A stretch of DNA of 64,000 bases from Streptomyces genisteinicus (GCF_014489615.1 NZ_CP060825.1:5371001-5435000), one strand, 5' to 3'; positions 34,892-43,960 are shown, counted from the stretch's first letter. Notes: a model not told the origin generated them from the letters alone. Numbers and translations: made by a program.

Positions 34892-36246
34892 CAGCGGGCA
34901 CCCCCCAGAGGCATCGTCGCCAGCACACCCGGCAGCTGTTCGCGGTCGAGACGCAGCAGACCGACCTTCGCGCCGCGCGCCGCCTGCTCCAGAGCGCGCC
35001 GCACGCCGATCAGTTCGGTGTCGGAGCCGCCCGTGATCCGCACGTGCCCTCCGATGTCCATCGTCCCCTGGCGGGTGCCGCGCCGGACGGTGAGGCTGAT
35101 CGTGGTCGCGTAGGCGGGCACGGCCGTCAGCAGCGAGACCAGCTTCGGCAGCGGAGTCGCGGCCCGGCCGAGCTCCGGCCAGCGGCCCACCGCGTACGAG
35201 GTGTGCCAGCGGTCGTCGCACCGCCACACCCGGGAGGTCTCCGCCGTCCGGCGCTGCGGCGCGGCGTCGGGGCGGCCGGCCCGCGACGCCGCGCGCGGGC
35301 TCGCACAGGCTGCGGTCGCCACGGTGGAGTTGAGCTCCTCCTGGTCGAGCACCACGGCCTGGAACCCCGCGCCGGTCATGCGGCTGGCGACGTGGTCGGC
35401 GACGCGCACCAGGCAGCGCTGAGCACCCTCCATGCCGCCGCCGCGCGCCGCGACCGCCTCGGGACACAGCTCGGGGTCCAGCTTCACGGCGATCCACGTC
35501 ATGCGGAGCGCGGGTGCGCCGGTCTTCTCCTGGAGCGGGGCGTACGACAGCCGGGCCACCGACTGCTGCGGCAGGTGGGGTGCGGGAGCCGCCCGCACCT
35601 GCTGCACGAGCTGCACCGACTCCATCACGATGTCGTCGACCTCGAGGGCGTCGCCGAGCAGCGACAGAGGCAGCGCCCGGGCGCCGAAGGCGGGGCGCAG
35701 CGCCGAACCGCTGGCCTCCACACGCACCACGGCCGTCAGGAACGTGCCGTCCCCCAGCATGCCGACCGTCCGGCGGTCGCGGTCCACGAAGGGGGAGGCG
35801 CCGAAGCCGGGCAGGCTCTCGGTGACGGGCGCCAGCGACGGGTCGGTGTCCGGACCGGCCGGGGCGCTGCCGCGTCTGCGCGCACGCAACGCGAGGGCCG
35901 TCGCCAGCCAGTCGGGAAGGGCGTGCCCGCGCCGGCGGATCACGGCCAGCAGGACGAGCAGACCGGCGACCGTGCCCGTGGGCACGAGCCACAGTCCGCC
36001 GCCGAGGGCGAAGCCCACCGCGACGAGGGCCAGCGCGAACTCGACGAGCAGGAGCTGCCGGAGCTGGACGGGGCCGATCCGGCTCGTCCGCGACAGGGGC
36101 CGCAGCGTCGTCGCCGCGGGCGCTCCCTGCACCGCGACCGAGGCCGCGGGGGCCTGCCGCCCGGGGTCGTTGCTGCGTTGCCCCCGGGAACTCCCCGTGT
36201 CCCGGCCGGTGGTCCGCCCGTGCCGCGTACGCGTCGCCGTACCCAT
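34891..36246 (-). CDS. eccE: Type VII secretion membrane protein EccE-like
   Basis: The 451-residue protein has an Arg/Ser-rich N-terminus, then two closely spaced membrane segments (LLLVEFALALVAVGFALGGG and LWLVPTGTVAGLLVLLAV) and a large cytosolic domain. That topology and its place next to eccB, mycP, esxBA, eccC and eccD fit EccE, the peripheral core subunit of actinobacterial ESX machines. ATG 36246 begins the conserved basic N-terminus; the longer reading adds residues over the promoter. It diverges from eccB with a 179-nt shared upstream region. Confidence 0.8.
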   Translation of the reverse strand: MGTATRTRHGRTTGRDTGSSRGQRSNDPGRQAPAASVAVQGAPAATTLRPLSRTSRIGPVQLRQLLLVEFALALVAVGFALGGGLWLVPTGTVAGLLVLLAVIRRRGHALPDWLATALALRARRRGSAPAGPDTDPSLAPVTESLPGFGASPFVDRDRRTVGMLGDGTFLTAVVRVEASGSALRPAFGARALPLSLLGDALEVDDIVMESVQLVQQVRAAPAPHLPQQSVARLSYAPLQEKTGAPALRMTWIAVKLDPELCPEAVAARGGGMEGAQRCLVRVADHVASRMTGAGFQAVVLDQEELNSTVATAACASPRAASRAGRPDAAPQRRTAETSRVWRCDDRWHTSYAVGRWPELGRAATPLPKLVSLLTAVPAYATTISLTVRRGTRQGTMDIGGHVRITGGSDTELIGVRRALEQAARGAKVGLLRLDREQLPGVLATMPLGGAR

Positions 36247-36425
36247 CGCCGCGTTGCCCCCTCGTGTCCGTAATAAGCAATTTCCCATGGGCGTTGACCG
36301 GGCGACGAGCCTACCTGAGCAGGAGGACCCGAGCGCCGACAGGCATAGTAGGGGCGGCACGGCGGCAGGCCCTCACGGTGAGTGTGGGAACCTGGTCGCC
36401 CAGCGGGGAGAGGGACTGCGTACAG

Positions 36426-37949
36426 ATGGCATCACGTCGGGACGAACTGAACGCCTACACCTTCGCGAAGCGAAGGCTCATCGCACAGTTCCTTCAGCCC
36501 AACGCGACGGGTTCCGAGGAGGGCGCACCCCGCCCGCTGCGCGCGGTCGTCCCCGGCGCCATCGTCGCCGTGGTGGTGCTGGCGGTGTTCGCGGCCTGGG
36601 GCATGTTCAAACCGGTGGCCCCCAAGGGATGGGACACCCCGAACGAGAACGTCATCATCGCCAGCAAGTCGACCACCCGGTACGTCGTGCTGAAGACGAA
36701 GGGCAAGGTCCAGCTCCACCCCGTCCTCAACATGTCGTCGGCGAAGCTGCTGCTCGACCCCGACAAGGGGAAGGTCATCAACGTCGACGAGTCGGTGCTG
36801 GACAACGGCAAGATCCCGCACGGCGCGACGCTCGGCATCCCCTACGCCCCCGACCGCCTGCCCGACGCCAAGGTCGCCGGCGTCGCCAAGCGCTGGGCCG
36901 TCTGCGAGCGCCCCGGCGAGGGCGGCCGTGCGATCCAGAAGGCGGCGTTCGTGCTCGCCGAGCGCGACGAGAAGAAGACCGAGGGCGCGAACCAGCTCAC
37001 CGGCGGCGAACTCCTCTACGTGGAGGGCCCCGACGAGACCCGGTACGTCGTCGACGCCCGCGGGACCGCGTACGCGGTGGCCGAGGACGAACTGCTCCTG
37101 CGCCAGCTCGTCGGCCACAACCGGGCGGCGCAGCGCGTCTCCAAGGCCTGGCTGGAGACCCTCCACCGGGGCGACACCATCTCCTTCCCCGAGGTTCCCG
37201 GCGACCCCGGCGCACCGGCCGGCGCCCCCGGCCTCGCCGACGACGTCAACCGGATCGGCATGGTGCTGTCCGCCACCGACGGGACCAGGAAGCAGCGCTA
37301 CGTGGTCCTCCAGGGACGCGTGGCCCCGGTCTCCGACTTCACCGCCAAGCTGCTGCTCAACAGCCGCCAGCTCGTCGAGCTCGGCCAGAACGGCCAGGAG
37401 ACCGCCGTCAGCGCGGGCGCCTTCGCGCCGGGCGGGGCGTTCGGCCAGGACAAGAAGTGGCCGGCCGCCGCACCGGAGGCCGTCAACGACGCGAGCACCG
37501 CGCAGGGCAGCCGCAACACCGTCTGCAACGTGCTCCGCAAGGTCGACGAGGACACCGGCGCCACCACCCTGACCACCTGGGCGGGCACCGATTTCCCGGC
37601 GCCGCTGCCAACCGGTTCCACCAGCGCCTACGTCACCCCCGGGTCCGGTCAGCTGTTCCGGCAGTTCCAGGGTTCGGACACGAAGACGGGATTCCTCTTC
37701 CTGGTCACCGACACCGGGCTGCGCTACGCGATGCAGTCCAACGGCGACAGCGCCACCGACTCCTCCGGCATCGGCTCGTCCGGCTCCGAGGAGGAGCAGC
37801 AGGCCCGGCAGCAGGAGGCGGCCCAGGCGCAGAACCGCCTCGGCTACAAGGAGGTCACCCCGCTCCCCGTCCCGGCGCAGTGGTCGACCTTCCTGCCCAC
37901 CGGACCGCGGCTGTCCACCGGCGCGGCGAGCCAGCCGCAGGGCTCGTGA
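36426..37949 (+). CDS. eccB: Type VII secretion membrane protein EccB
   Basis: The 507-residue protein starts MASRRDELNAYTFAKRRLIA, the typical EccB N-terminus, then one membrane segment (about residues 40-65, AIVAVVVLAVFAAWGMF) and a large extracytoplasmic domain. EccB forms part of the ESX core complex and reaches across the membrane. Conserved parts include PDRLPDA and the Cys in WAVCERPG paired with RNTVCNVL, a likely disulfide. I chose ATG 36426; an earlier in-frame start at 36264 gives unrelated residues. The C-terminal 45 residues are Gln/Pro-rich. It runs into the mycosin gene. Confidence 0.93.
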   Translation: MASRRDELNAYTFAKRRLIAQFLQPNATGSEEGAPRPLRAVVPGAIVAVVVLAVFAAWGMFKPVAPKGWDTPNENVIIASKSTTRYVVLKTKGKVQLHPVLNMSSAKLLLDPDKGKVINVDESVLDNGKIPHGATLGIPYAPDRLPDAKVAGVAKRWAVCERPGEGGRAIQKAAFVLAERDEKKTEGANQLTGGELLYVEGPDETRYVVDARGTAYAVAEDELLLRQLVGHNRAAQRVSKAWLETLHRGDTISFPEVPGDPGAPAGAPGLADDVNRIGMVLSATDGTRKQRYVVLQGRVAPVSDFTAKLLLNSRQLVELGQNGQETAVSAGAFAPGGAFGQDKKWPAAAPEAVNDASTAQGSRNTVCNVLRKVDEDTGATTLTTWAGTDFPAPLPTGSTSAYVTPGSGQLFRQFQGSDTKTGFLFLVTDTGLRYAMQSNGDSATDSSGIGSSGSEEEQQARQQEAAQAQNRLGYKEVTPLPVPAQWSTFLPTGPRLSTGAASQPQGS

Positions 37950-37960
37950 GGGCGGCGGCG

Positions 37961-39229
37961 ATGACGAAGAGGACGAGCCCTTCCGCGGGCGCCGCCGCGG
38001 CACGCCGCCTGCTCACCGTCACGGCCGCCGGCGCCCTCGCCGCGGTCGGGCTGCCGATGTCCACCGCGGTGGCGGACGACGTCACCCAGTGCACCTATCC
38101 GGGCCGGGTCTACGAGGGGCGGCCCTGGTCGCTCCAGCGCGTGCTCCTCGACGAGTTGTGGAAGCAGTCCACCGGCAAGGGCGTGCGGGTCGCGGTCATC
38201 GACACCGGGGTCGACGTGCGCCACCCGCAGCTGAAGCCGGCCGTCGACACCCGCGCCGGGATCAACCTGATACCGAAGGACGCCAAGGACGACAACGGCA
38301 ACAAGATCGAGCGCGGCAAGGAGGACGGGACCACCGACACGGTGGGCCACGGCACCAAGGTCGCGGGCATCATCGCCGCCCGGCCCGCCAGGGGCACCGG
38401 GTTCAGCGGTCTGGCCCCCGCCGCGACGATCATCCCGATCCAGCAGAACGACGCGGACGGCCGCGGCACCGCGTCCACCCTCGCGCAGGCGATCCGGCAC
38501 GCGATCGACAAGGAGGCCGACGTCATCAACATCTCCCAGGACACGGCCGACGCCGTCGAGCCCGCCCCCGAGCTGAAGGAGGCCGTCGACGCGGCGCTCG
38601 CCGAGGAGATCGTCGTCGTCGCGTCGGCGGGCAACGACGGCCTCGGCGGCAACGTGAAGCGGACCTACCCCGCTTCGTACGAGGGCGTCCTGGCGGTCGC
38701 CTCGTCCGACCGCAACAACGAACGGGCCTCGTTCTCCCAGTCGGGAGACTTCGTCGGCGTCGCCGCGCCGGGCGTCGACATGATCTCCACGGTGCCCGGC
38801 GGCGGGCACTGCGCCGACAACGGCACCAGTTTCTCGGCCCCCTACGTGGCCGGGCTGGCCGCCCTGGTGAAGGCCAAGCACCAGGACTGGACGCGGCAGC
38901 AGATCGTCGCCCAGATCCAGCAGACGGCCGAGCGCTCGGTGGCCGGCCACGACCGGCTGGTGGGCTGGGGCGTCGTCGACCCGGTCCGTGCCCTGACCGA
39001 GGACGACCGCCCCGTCGAGAAGCCCGAGGCCCACGAGGGCGTCACCCGCGCCGAGGCCCCGACCCCGGCCGAACTGCACCTCGGAGAACGCCCCGAGGAG
39101 CGCTCGGCCCGGCTCGCGACCTACGTGGTCGTGGGCGGCGGAGTGCTCGTCGCCGCGGTCTCGGGCGGCGCGGTGGCGCTGCGGGACTCCCGGCGGCGCA
39201 GGCGGAGGATCGCCCGAGGGGCGCTGTGA
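37961..39229 (+). CDS. mycP: Type VII secretion mycosin (subtilisin-like serine protease)
   Basis: A 422-residue membrane-anchored S8 protease of the mycosin type. Signal peptide at residues 15-38, then catalytic Asp81 in AVIDTGVD, His130 in GHGTK and Ser290 in NGTSFSAP. Pro/Glu-rich linker, then a C-terminal membrane helix (ATYVVVGGGVLVAAVSGGAVA) and an Arg-rich tail. Mycosins are required for ESX complex stability and cleave substrates at the cell surface. A GTG at 37946 that overlaps the eccB stop (GTGA) is an alternative start five codons earlier. Confidence 0.93.
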   Translation: MTKRTSPSAGAAAARRLLTVTAAGALAAVGLPMSTAVADDVTQCTYPGRVYEGRPWSLQRVLLDELWKQSTGKGVRVAVIDTGVDVRHPQLKPAVDTRAGINLIPKDAKDDNGNKIERGKEDGTTDTVGHGTKVAGIIAARPARGTGFSGLAPAATIIPIQQNDADGRGTASTLAQAIRHAIDKEADVINISQDTADAVEPAPELKEAVDAALAEEIVVVASAGNDGLGGNVKRTYPASYEGVLAVASSDRNNERASFSQSGDFVGVAAPGVDMISTVPGGGHCADNGTSFSAPYVAGLAALVKAKHQDWTRQQIVAQIQQTAERSVAGHDRLVGWGVVDPVRALTEDDRPVEKPEAHEGVTRAEAPTPAELHLGERPEERSARLATYVVVGGGVLVAAVSGGAVALRDSRRRRRRIARGAL

Positions 39230-39327
39230 CGAGCGGGTTGTAGCACAATCGGTACGGCATGGTGACTTTGCGGCAGCACATGGGCGGTGCTTCAGTTTTT
39301 AACGAATTCCTGTGACCAACAAGCCAC

Positions 39328-39356
39328 TTGGGACTGTCGTAGCCGGTGGCTAAAGT
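39328..39356 (+). promoter_or_regulatory. Candidate vegetative-type promoter for the esx substrate genes
   Basis: TTGGGA (39328-39333) and TAAAGT (39351-39356) are 17 nt apart in the AT-richest stretch between mycP and the next gene. They match the -35/-10 layout of the main sigma factor moderately well. About 90 nt of leader would precede the first start codon. Confidence 0.4.
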
Positions 39357-39436
39357 GGTACCCGAGGCGATCAACGGGAAGCGGGACGCCGCGATCGCAA
39401 TGTATGGCAGTGGTAGCAAACGGGGAGGAATGACTC

Positions 39437-39478
39437 GTGCCCAGGGCATGTGGTGACGGGGGCGGCAATGGCCATTGA
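39437..39478 (+). other. Possible 13-codon leader ORF with the best ribosome binding site in the region
   Basis: GTG at 39437 lies 8 nt after GGGGAGG and would encode a 13-residue peptide ending at TGA 39476-39478. It runs in a different frame across the start codons of the next gene (GTG 39450, ATG 39468). Translation could thus couple to, or compete with, the downstream gene. Evidence is only spacing and position. Confidence 0.3.
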
Positions 39479-39908
39479 CCTCAAGCGCGGTGTCGGTGAG
39501 CTCAAGAAGTTCCGGGCCGCGGTCGACCAGGTGCTCTCCTCGCTGGAGAGCGGTGACGGCGGCAAGACGAAGGTGGCGGCCGAGCAGGTCACCCGGGGAT
39601 CTTTCGGCACCGGTCTTCCCTTCGCGGAGGCGGACGGCTTCCACAAGGAGTACAACCGGGTCCACAAGGCCCTCGTCGACCTCTCGAAGTCGCTCAGCGA
39701 ACAGATCGAGGTGCTCTCCATCGGCGTGCACGGAGCCGACGTCGGCTACGACAACGTCGACGACTACGAGCGGCAGCGCTTCCACTCCATCAACGCCCGC
39801 CTCGACGAGGAGCGCGACGCGATGACCGAGCAGGAGCAGGGTCAGAAGCCGGTCGCGCCGCAGGCGCCGCGCACGGATTCCAAGACCGGCACCACGGATC
39901 TGGGGTGA
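39468..39908 (+). CDS. Helical WXG100-like ESX protein
   Basis: The 146-residue protein is nearly all predicted helix, with a coiled-coil pattern from residue 5 (LKRGVGELKKFRAAVDQVLS) and a second long helix EADGFHKEYNRVHKALVDLS. It lacks a WxG tripeptide at the turn. A Gln/Pro-rich tail ends it. By size and position next to a PPE-like gene it probably is a heterodimer partner or a cytosolic ESX chaperone. ATG 39468 is preceded by GGGGGCGG; GTG 39450 is possible. The next gene starts 6 nt after its stop codon. Confidence 0.7.
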   Translation: MAIDLKRGVGELKKFRAAVDQVLSSLESGDGGKTKVAAEQVTRGSFGTGLPFAEADGFHKEYNRVHKALVDLSKSLSEQIEVLSIGVHGADVGYDNVDDYERQRFHSINARLDEERDAMTEQEQGQKPVAPQAPRTDSKTGTTDLG

Positions 39909-39914
39909 TGAGTG

Positions 39915-41786
39915 ATGAGTGACGAGAAGCAGCCCGCCCCGGGCACGCAGCCCCCGCCCGGCACCGAGAAGCCCCTGACGGCGGAGCAGCACGTCCAGGA
40001 GCAGACCGAGCAGCAGGAGCAGATCGAGGGCCAGTTCGCCGCCACCGACATGATGGAGCGCCTGCCGGACATGTTCGGCGGCCTGTTCGGCTTCGGGTCC
40101 AACGGCAGCGTCTTCGGCTCCACCGCCTTCGACGGCTTCAAGCTCAACGTGATGCTGGACTTCCTGGAGAGCGCCAACCCGGAGCACCTGGAGGGCGCGA
40201 GCGAAGCCCTGGTGAAGGCCAACTCCGACATCAACCGGGCCGCCGAGGCCCTCGCGAAGACCGTCGGCGATGTCGACTGGGAGGGCGAGGGCGCGGAGGA
40301 GTTCCGCCGCTACGGGGCCGAGGTGGTCAGCTACGCGTGGGCGATCGCCAAGATGGCCAACGCCGCGGGCACCCAGATGAAGGTGGCCAGCGAAGGCCTC
40401 GCCTCCGTCCGCAACTCCCGCCCGCCACGCGACAGCCGGCTGATCCAGAAGGACGCCAAGGACTTCACGGTCCCGGAGCGGACGGCGGACAACGAGGACT
40501 ACCAGAAGGCCCTGCAGGTCGAGAAGAACCGGCAGGAGGCCATCAACCAGATGAACCGCCTCGCGTCGTTCTACGCGGTGTCGCAGGGGACGCTGGCGAG
40601 CCAGGAGATCCCGAAGCCGCCGCAGGGGTTCCGCGCGGCGGTGCCGCCGCCGTCAGGGCAGGACGGTGTCGGTCCCGGAGGCACACCCGGCAGCGCAACC
40701 TCGGCCCGGCCGTCCACCGCTTTCGCCGGCACGGGGCAGCCCGGCGAGAGCGACACCGTCCAGCGTCCGGGGGCGCTCGGCACCGTGGGCACCGTCACCG
40801 ACACCTCGATGAAGATCGACAGCGTCACCACGGCACCGCCGCCGACGACCACCGGCCCCGGCCAGCAACACCCCGTGGTGACCACCACCAACCCCACCAC
40901 CGGTCCGGTCGGCGGCCCGCCGGTCAGCCCGTTCGCGCCGCCCGGACGCACCACGGGTCCCACCACGGCCAACGGCAGGACGTTCAAGCCGGGCGGACGC
41001 GAAGGCGTCCCCGGCCCCACCCAGCAGACGGGCCGGTCCGCACAGGGCTACGGCAGGCCCATGACACCTACGACCACGGGCCCCTCCAACACCACCGGTC
41101 GCGGTCAGTCGCCGATGGTGGGGCGCCCGGGTGGCCCGGGTATGCCCGCGGGAGGTACGCAGAACCGTCAGACGCCCGCCGCCGGCCGGAGCCAGTCGCC
41201 GATGGTGGGCCGCCCGGGTGGCCCGGGCATGCCCGCCGGCGGTCAGAACCGTCAGACCCCAGCGGCCGGCCGCGGTCAGTCGCCCATGGCCGGCCGCCCC
41301 GGCGGCCCGGGGGCTCCGGCCGCCGGACGTCAGTCCCCTGCCACGGGCCGCGGCCAGTCCCCGATCGTGGGGCGCCCCGTCGGTGGCCCGGGGCAGTCTG
41401 CCAACGGACGCACTGGACCGGCCTCGCCCGCAGCCGGCCGCCCGAGCGGAATCGTCGGCGGCACACCGCAGCGCACCACCGGCAAGAGCGCAGGGTCGCA
41501 GCTTCCCAGGGGCACGGTTATCGGCACCGAGTCCCGGAACACCGGGAGCCGGCCAGCCGGCCGGTCCAACCAGACGGGCGTGGTGGGTGCCAACACCCAG
41601 AACCGGCCCGCAAAGCCTGCGGGCCGGGGCACGCCCAGCGCCAACGGCGTCGTCGGCACGCCGCGGGCGGCCGGTGCCCGCCCTGCTGACGCGCGGGGCG
41701 GCGACCAGCGCTCCGACCATCCGACCCAGGACGAAGAGACCAGGACGAATCTCCGGCGCGGCCCCGTCCCGCCGGTCATCGGCTGA
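39915..41786 (+). CDS. PPE/WXG-like ESX protein with repetitive Pro/Gly/Thr tail
   Basis: The 623-residue protein has a helical N-terminal domain of about 250 residues with a WEG turn at residues 122-124 (VDWEGEGAEEFRRYGAEVVS). That turn and the helix-turn-helix layout are those of WXG/PPE-type ESX proteins. From about residue 250 it is low complexity, and from about 394 it has four copies of a GRGQSPMVGRPGGPGMPAG-like unit. Long variable tails occur on mycobacterial PPE proteins. No signal peptide is present, so export would be by ESX. A GTG at 39912 directly before the ATG is an alternative start. Substrate role is inferred. Confidence 0.75.
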   Translation: MSDEKQPAPGTQPPPGTEKPLTAEQHVQEQTEQQEQIEGQFAATDMMERLPDMFGGLFGFGSNGSVFGSTAFDGFKLNVMLDFLESANPEHLEGASEALVKANSDINRAAEALAKTVGDVDWEGEGAEEFRRYGAEVVSYAWAIAKMANAAGTQMKVASEGLASVRNSRPPRDSRLIQKDAKDFTVPERTADNEDYQKALQVEKNRQEAINQMNRLASFYAVSQGTLASQEIPKPPQGFRAAVPPPSGQDGVGPGGTPGSATSARPSTAFAGTGQPGESDTVQRPGALGTVGTVTDTSMKIDSVTTAPPPTTTGPGQQHPVVTTTNPTTGPVGGPPVSPFAPPGRTTGPTTANGRTFKPGGREGVPGPTQQTGRSAQGYGRPMTPTTTGPSNTTGRGQSPMVGRPGGPGMPAGGTQNRQTPAAGRSQSPMVGRPGGPGMPAGGQNRQTPAAGRGQSPMAGRPGGPGAPAAGRQSPATGRGQSPIVGRPVGGPGQSANGRTGPASPAAGRPSGIVGGTPQRTTGKSAGSQLPRGTVIGTESRNTGSRPAGRSNQTGVVGANTQNRPAKPAGRGTPSANGVVGTPRAAGARPADARGGDQRSDHPTQDEETRTNLRRGPVPPVIG

Positions 41787-41810
41787 CCACGGGAAGGCTC
41801 GGAAGCAAGA

Positions 41811-43073
41811 ATGACGGCACGAACTATCGAGGCCCGCAGTGCGCGGCGGGGGTTCGGCACCGCGGCTGCGCTGGTGGCGCTGACGGCAGGATTCGTCGGC
41901 GCCGCCCCCGCGGCACACGCCGCTGATGCGCAGTCGATGCAGTGGTACCTGGATGCCATGAACGCGGAGGAGATCTGGAAGACCTCCACGGGCAAGGGCA
42001 TCACCGTGGCCGTCATCGACTCGGGAGTCGACCCGTCCACCCCGTCCCTGAAGGGGCAGGTGCTCAAGGGATGGGATGCTGCCGAGGCCGAGGGCGACGA
42101 GACCGACGATCGCACCGGACACGGTACGACCATGGCGGAGCTCATCGTGGGAACCGGAGCGGGCGGTGGAGTCAAGGGCCTCGCGCCCGGTGCCAAGGTC
42201 ATTCCCTACCGCGTCAGCGACACCGAGCTGCAGAACAAGGAGAAGGTGAACGCCTTCGACCAGCAGGAGGCGATCAGGGCTGCCGCCGATAGCGATGCTC
42301 GCATCATCAACATGTCGTTCGGCAGCGACTTCTATATCTCGCCCATCCGTGAGGCGGTCAAGTACGCGCAGGAGAAGGGCAAGCTCGTCTTCGCCTCTGC
42401 GGGCAACGCAGCCACGGACGGCAACAAGAAGCATTACCCGGCTGCTTATCCGGAAGCCATCGCCGTGGCCGCGACTGGCAAGGACGGAAAGGTCGGGGAC
42501 TTCTCCAACAACGGCGACTACGTCGACCTCGCCGCACCGGGTGCCAACATCCCCGGCTACTGCGACAAGAGCCTGACCCGCTACTGCGACCAGCGGGGCA
42601 CAAGCCACGCCACCGCCATCGCCTCCGCCTCCGCCGCCCTCATCTGGTCCAAGAACCCCGACTGGACGGCCAACCAGGTCCTCCGTGTCATGTTCGAGTC
42701 CGCCGGACGCGGCGAGGACTGGAAGGAAGGCACGGTCAGCAACTACCTCGGGCACGGCATCGTCCGCCCGGGAGCCCACATCAACCGCGGCGTGGGCGCC
42801 CCCGGTGACCCGGACATCAGCCCGCTGACCAACACCAAGGTCGGCGGCAAGGGAGGCACCGCCGGCGGCGACGCCTCCTCCGCCACACCCGACCCGTCTG
42901 CACCAGCTTCGTCACAAGCCCCGGAGGACAAGTCCGGTGACGACGCCGTCGTGGCAGGCTCCTCCACGGAGTCGGACGACAGCGGCCTGCCGGTCTGGGC
43001 CATCGGCGCCGCCGCCGTCGTGGTGCTCGCGGGCGGAGCGTTCGCCGTCGTACGCAAGCGCCGCAGCGCCTGA
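41811..43073 (+). CDS. Second mycosin-like serine protease
   Basis: A 420-residue S8 protease with signal peptide (cleaved after about AHA, residue 37), Asp70 in AVIDSGVD, His104 in GHGTT and Ser265 in RGTSHATA. All three catalytic residues are present. A Ser/Pro/Asp-rich linker and a C-terminal membrane helix (VWAIGAAAVVVLAGGAFAVV) with RKRR follow. It differs clearly from the first mycosin of this locus, for example by a CDKSLTRYCDQ loop. Its position directly before esxBA suggests a role with those substrates. The start has GGAAGG about 13 nt upstream. Confidence 0.92.
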   Translation: MTARTIEARSARRGFGTAAALVALTAGFVGAAPAAHAADAQSMQWYLDAMNAEEIWKTSTGKGITVAVIDSGVDPSTPSLKGQVLKGWDAAEAEGDETDDRTGHGTTMAELIVGTGAGGGVKGLAPGAKVIPYRVSDTELQNKEKVNAFDQQEAIRAAADSDARIINMSFGSDFYISPIREAVKYAQEKGKLVFASAGNAATDGNKKHYPAAYPEAIAVAATGKDGKVGDFSNNGDYVDLAAPGANIPGYCDKSLTRYCDQRGTSHATAIASASAALIWSKNPDWTANQVLRVMFESAGRGEDWKEGTVSNYLGHGIVRPGAHINRGVGAPGDPDISPLTNTKVGGKGGTAGGDASSATPDPSAPASSQAPEDKSGDDAVVAGSSTESDDSGLPVWAIGAAAVVVLAGGAFAVVRKRRSA

Positions 43074-43193
43074 CGGAACGGCCGGGCCGAACAGGCCCGT
43101 TCAGACGTTCACCTCACGGTCGTGCACCACATCCGCCATCGGGGGCACGGCACGACCAGCCAGTAATCAAGAAGTTCAGAAGGGAACCCCATC

Positions 43194-43547
43194 GTGTCTC
43201 AGGGCCAGCGGCTTTCAGACCAGCAAGTCATCCAGCTCGAGAAGCAGCTCTTCGAGAAGTTCAACTCGATCAAGGGCCAGCTCACCCAGATCCAGGGCAC
43301 GATCGACAGCCTCGAGGGTCAGTGGAAGGGCATCGGCGCCGGGGCCTTCAACACCAAGCAGCAGGAGATCAACACCTCCATGGTGCGCCTCGGCAACATC
43401 CTCGCGAAGTTCCTCGAGGCCATGAGCCAGTCGCGCAAGATCAAGGACGGCACCGAGGACGACGTCCGCGCCGCCGTGCAGGCCATCAACGTCGACCTCG
43501 GCGTGGGCACCAACGCCGCTCCCCGGTCCGGCCTCGCCGGCCTGTAG
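43194..43547 (+). CDS. esxB: WXG100 protein EsxB-like
   Basis: The 117-residue WXG100 protein has the helix-turn-helix hairpin with WKG at residues 44-46 (EGQWKGIGAGAFNTKQQEI). It should pair with the following gene product and be exported as a folded heterodimer. It has no YxxxD/E export motif; the C-terminus ends VGTNAAPRSGLAGL. GTG 43194 has AGAAGGGAA upstream. The order esxB-esxA is as in S. coelicolor, where this pair is secreted and affects sporulation. Confidence 0.9.
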   Translation: MSQGQRLSDQQVIQLEKQLFEKFNSIKGQLTQIQGTIDSLEGQWKGIGAGAFNTKQQEINTSMVRLGNILAKFLEAMSQSRKIKDGTEDDVRAAVQAINVDLGVGTNAAPRSGLAGL

Positions 43548-43617
43548 AGCCCACTGGGCGCACTCCACCCCGGCGGACGCCCGCCGGGTGACCACACCGC
43601 AGTGAGATGAGGGAATC

Positions 43618-43920
43618 ATGGGCATGAACTCGGGCGACGAGCTCGTAGTCAAGTACGACGGCCTCGACGTGGCGGCGACCACGCTGGGCAACCAGGCCAA
43701 GAAGCTCGAAGAGGACCTTCGGGAGATCAAGACGGCCATGGCCACCGTCGCCGCCGGCTGGGAGGGCGAGGCGCACAACGCCTACGTCCAGGAGCAGGTG
43801 AAGTGGGACAAGGAGGCCGCCGACATCCACAAGGCCCTGATGCAGATCGGCCAGGTCGTGGCCAACGCGGGCGGCGACTACATGGGCGGCGACAAGAAGG
43901 CCGCCAGCTACTTCGCCTGA
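43618..43920 (+). CDS. esxA: WXG100 protein EsxA-like
   Basis: The 100-residue WXG100 protein has WEG at residues 48-50 and a C-terminal YMGGD (Tyr88 to Asp92) matching the YxxxD/E secretion signal. It probably dimerises with EsxB, and the signal would be read by EccC. It lies 70 nt after esxB with GAGGGAATC before the ATG. A bidirectional hairpin follows. Confidence 0.92.
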   Translation: MGMNSGDELVVKYDGLDVAATTLGNQAKKLEEDLREIKTAMATVAAGWEGEAHNAYVQEQVKWDKEAADIHKALMQIGQVVANAGGDYMGGDKKAASYFA

Positions 43921-43960
43921 TCCGTCACCGGCCCCGGCCGGGACACATCGGGACACCGCA

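Noticed and set aside
35044..36273. Plus-strand open frame of 409 codons opposite eccE
   Set aside because: Low-complexity antisense shadow; the minus strand has the membrane segments and coupling to its neighbour.
36264..36425. N-terminal extension of EccB from an earlier start
   Set aside because: The extra residues are unlike EccB and cover the divergent promoter region; MASRRDELNAY is the family start.
41097..41380. Repeats in the ESX PPE-like gene as an independent repeat element
   Set aside because: They are in-frame protein repeats and are described with that gene.
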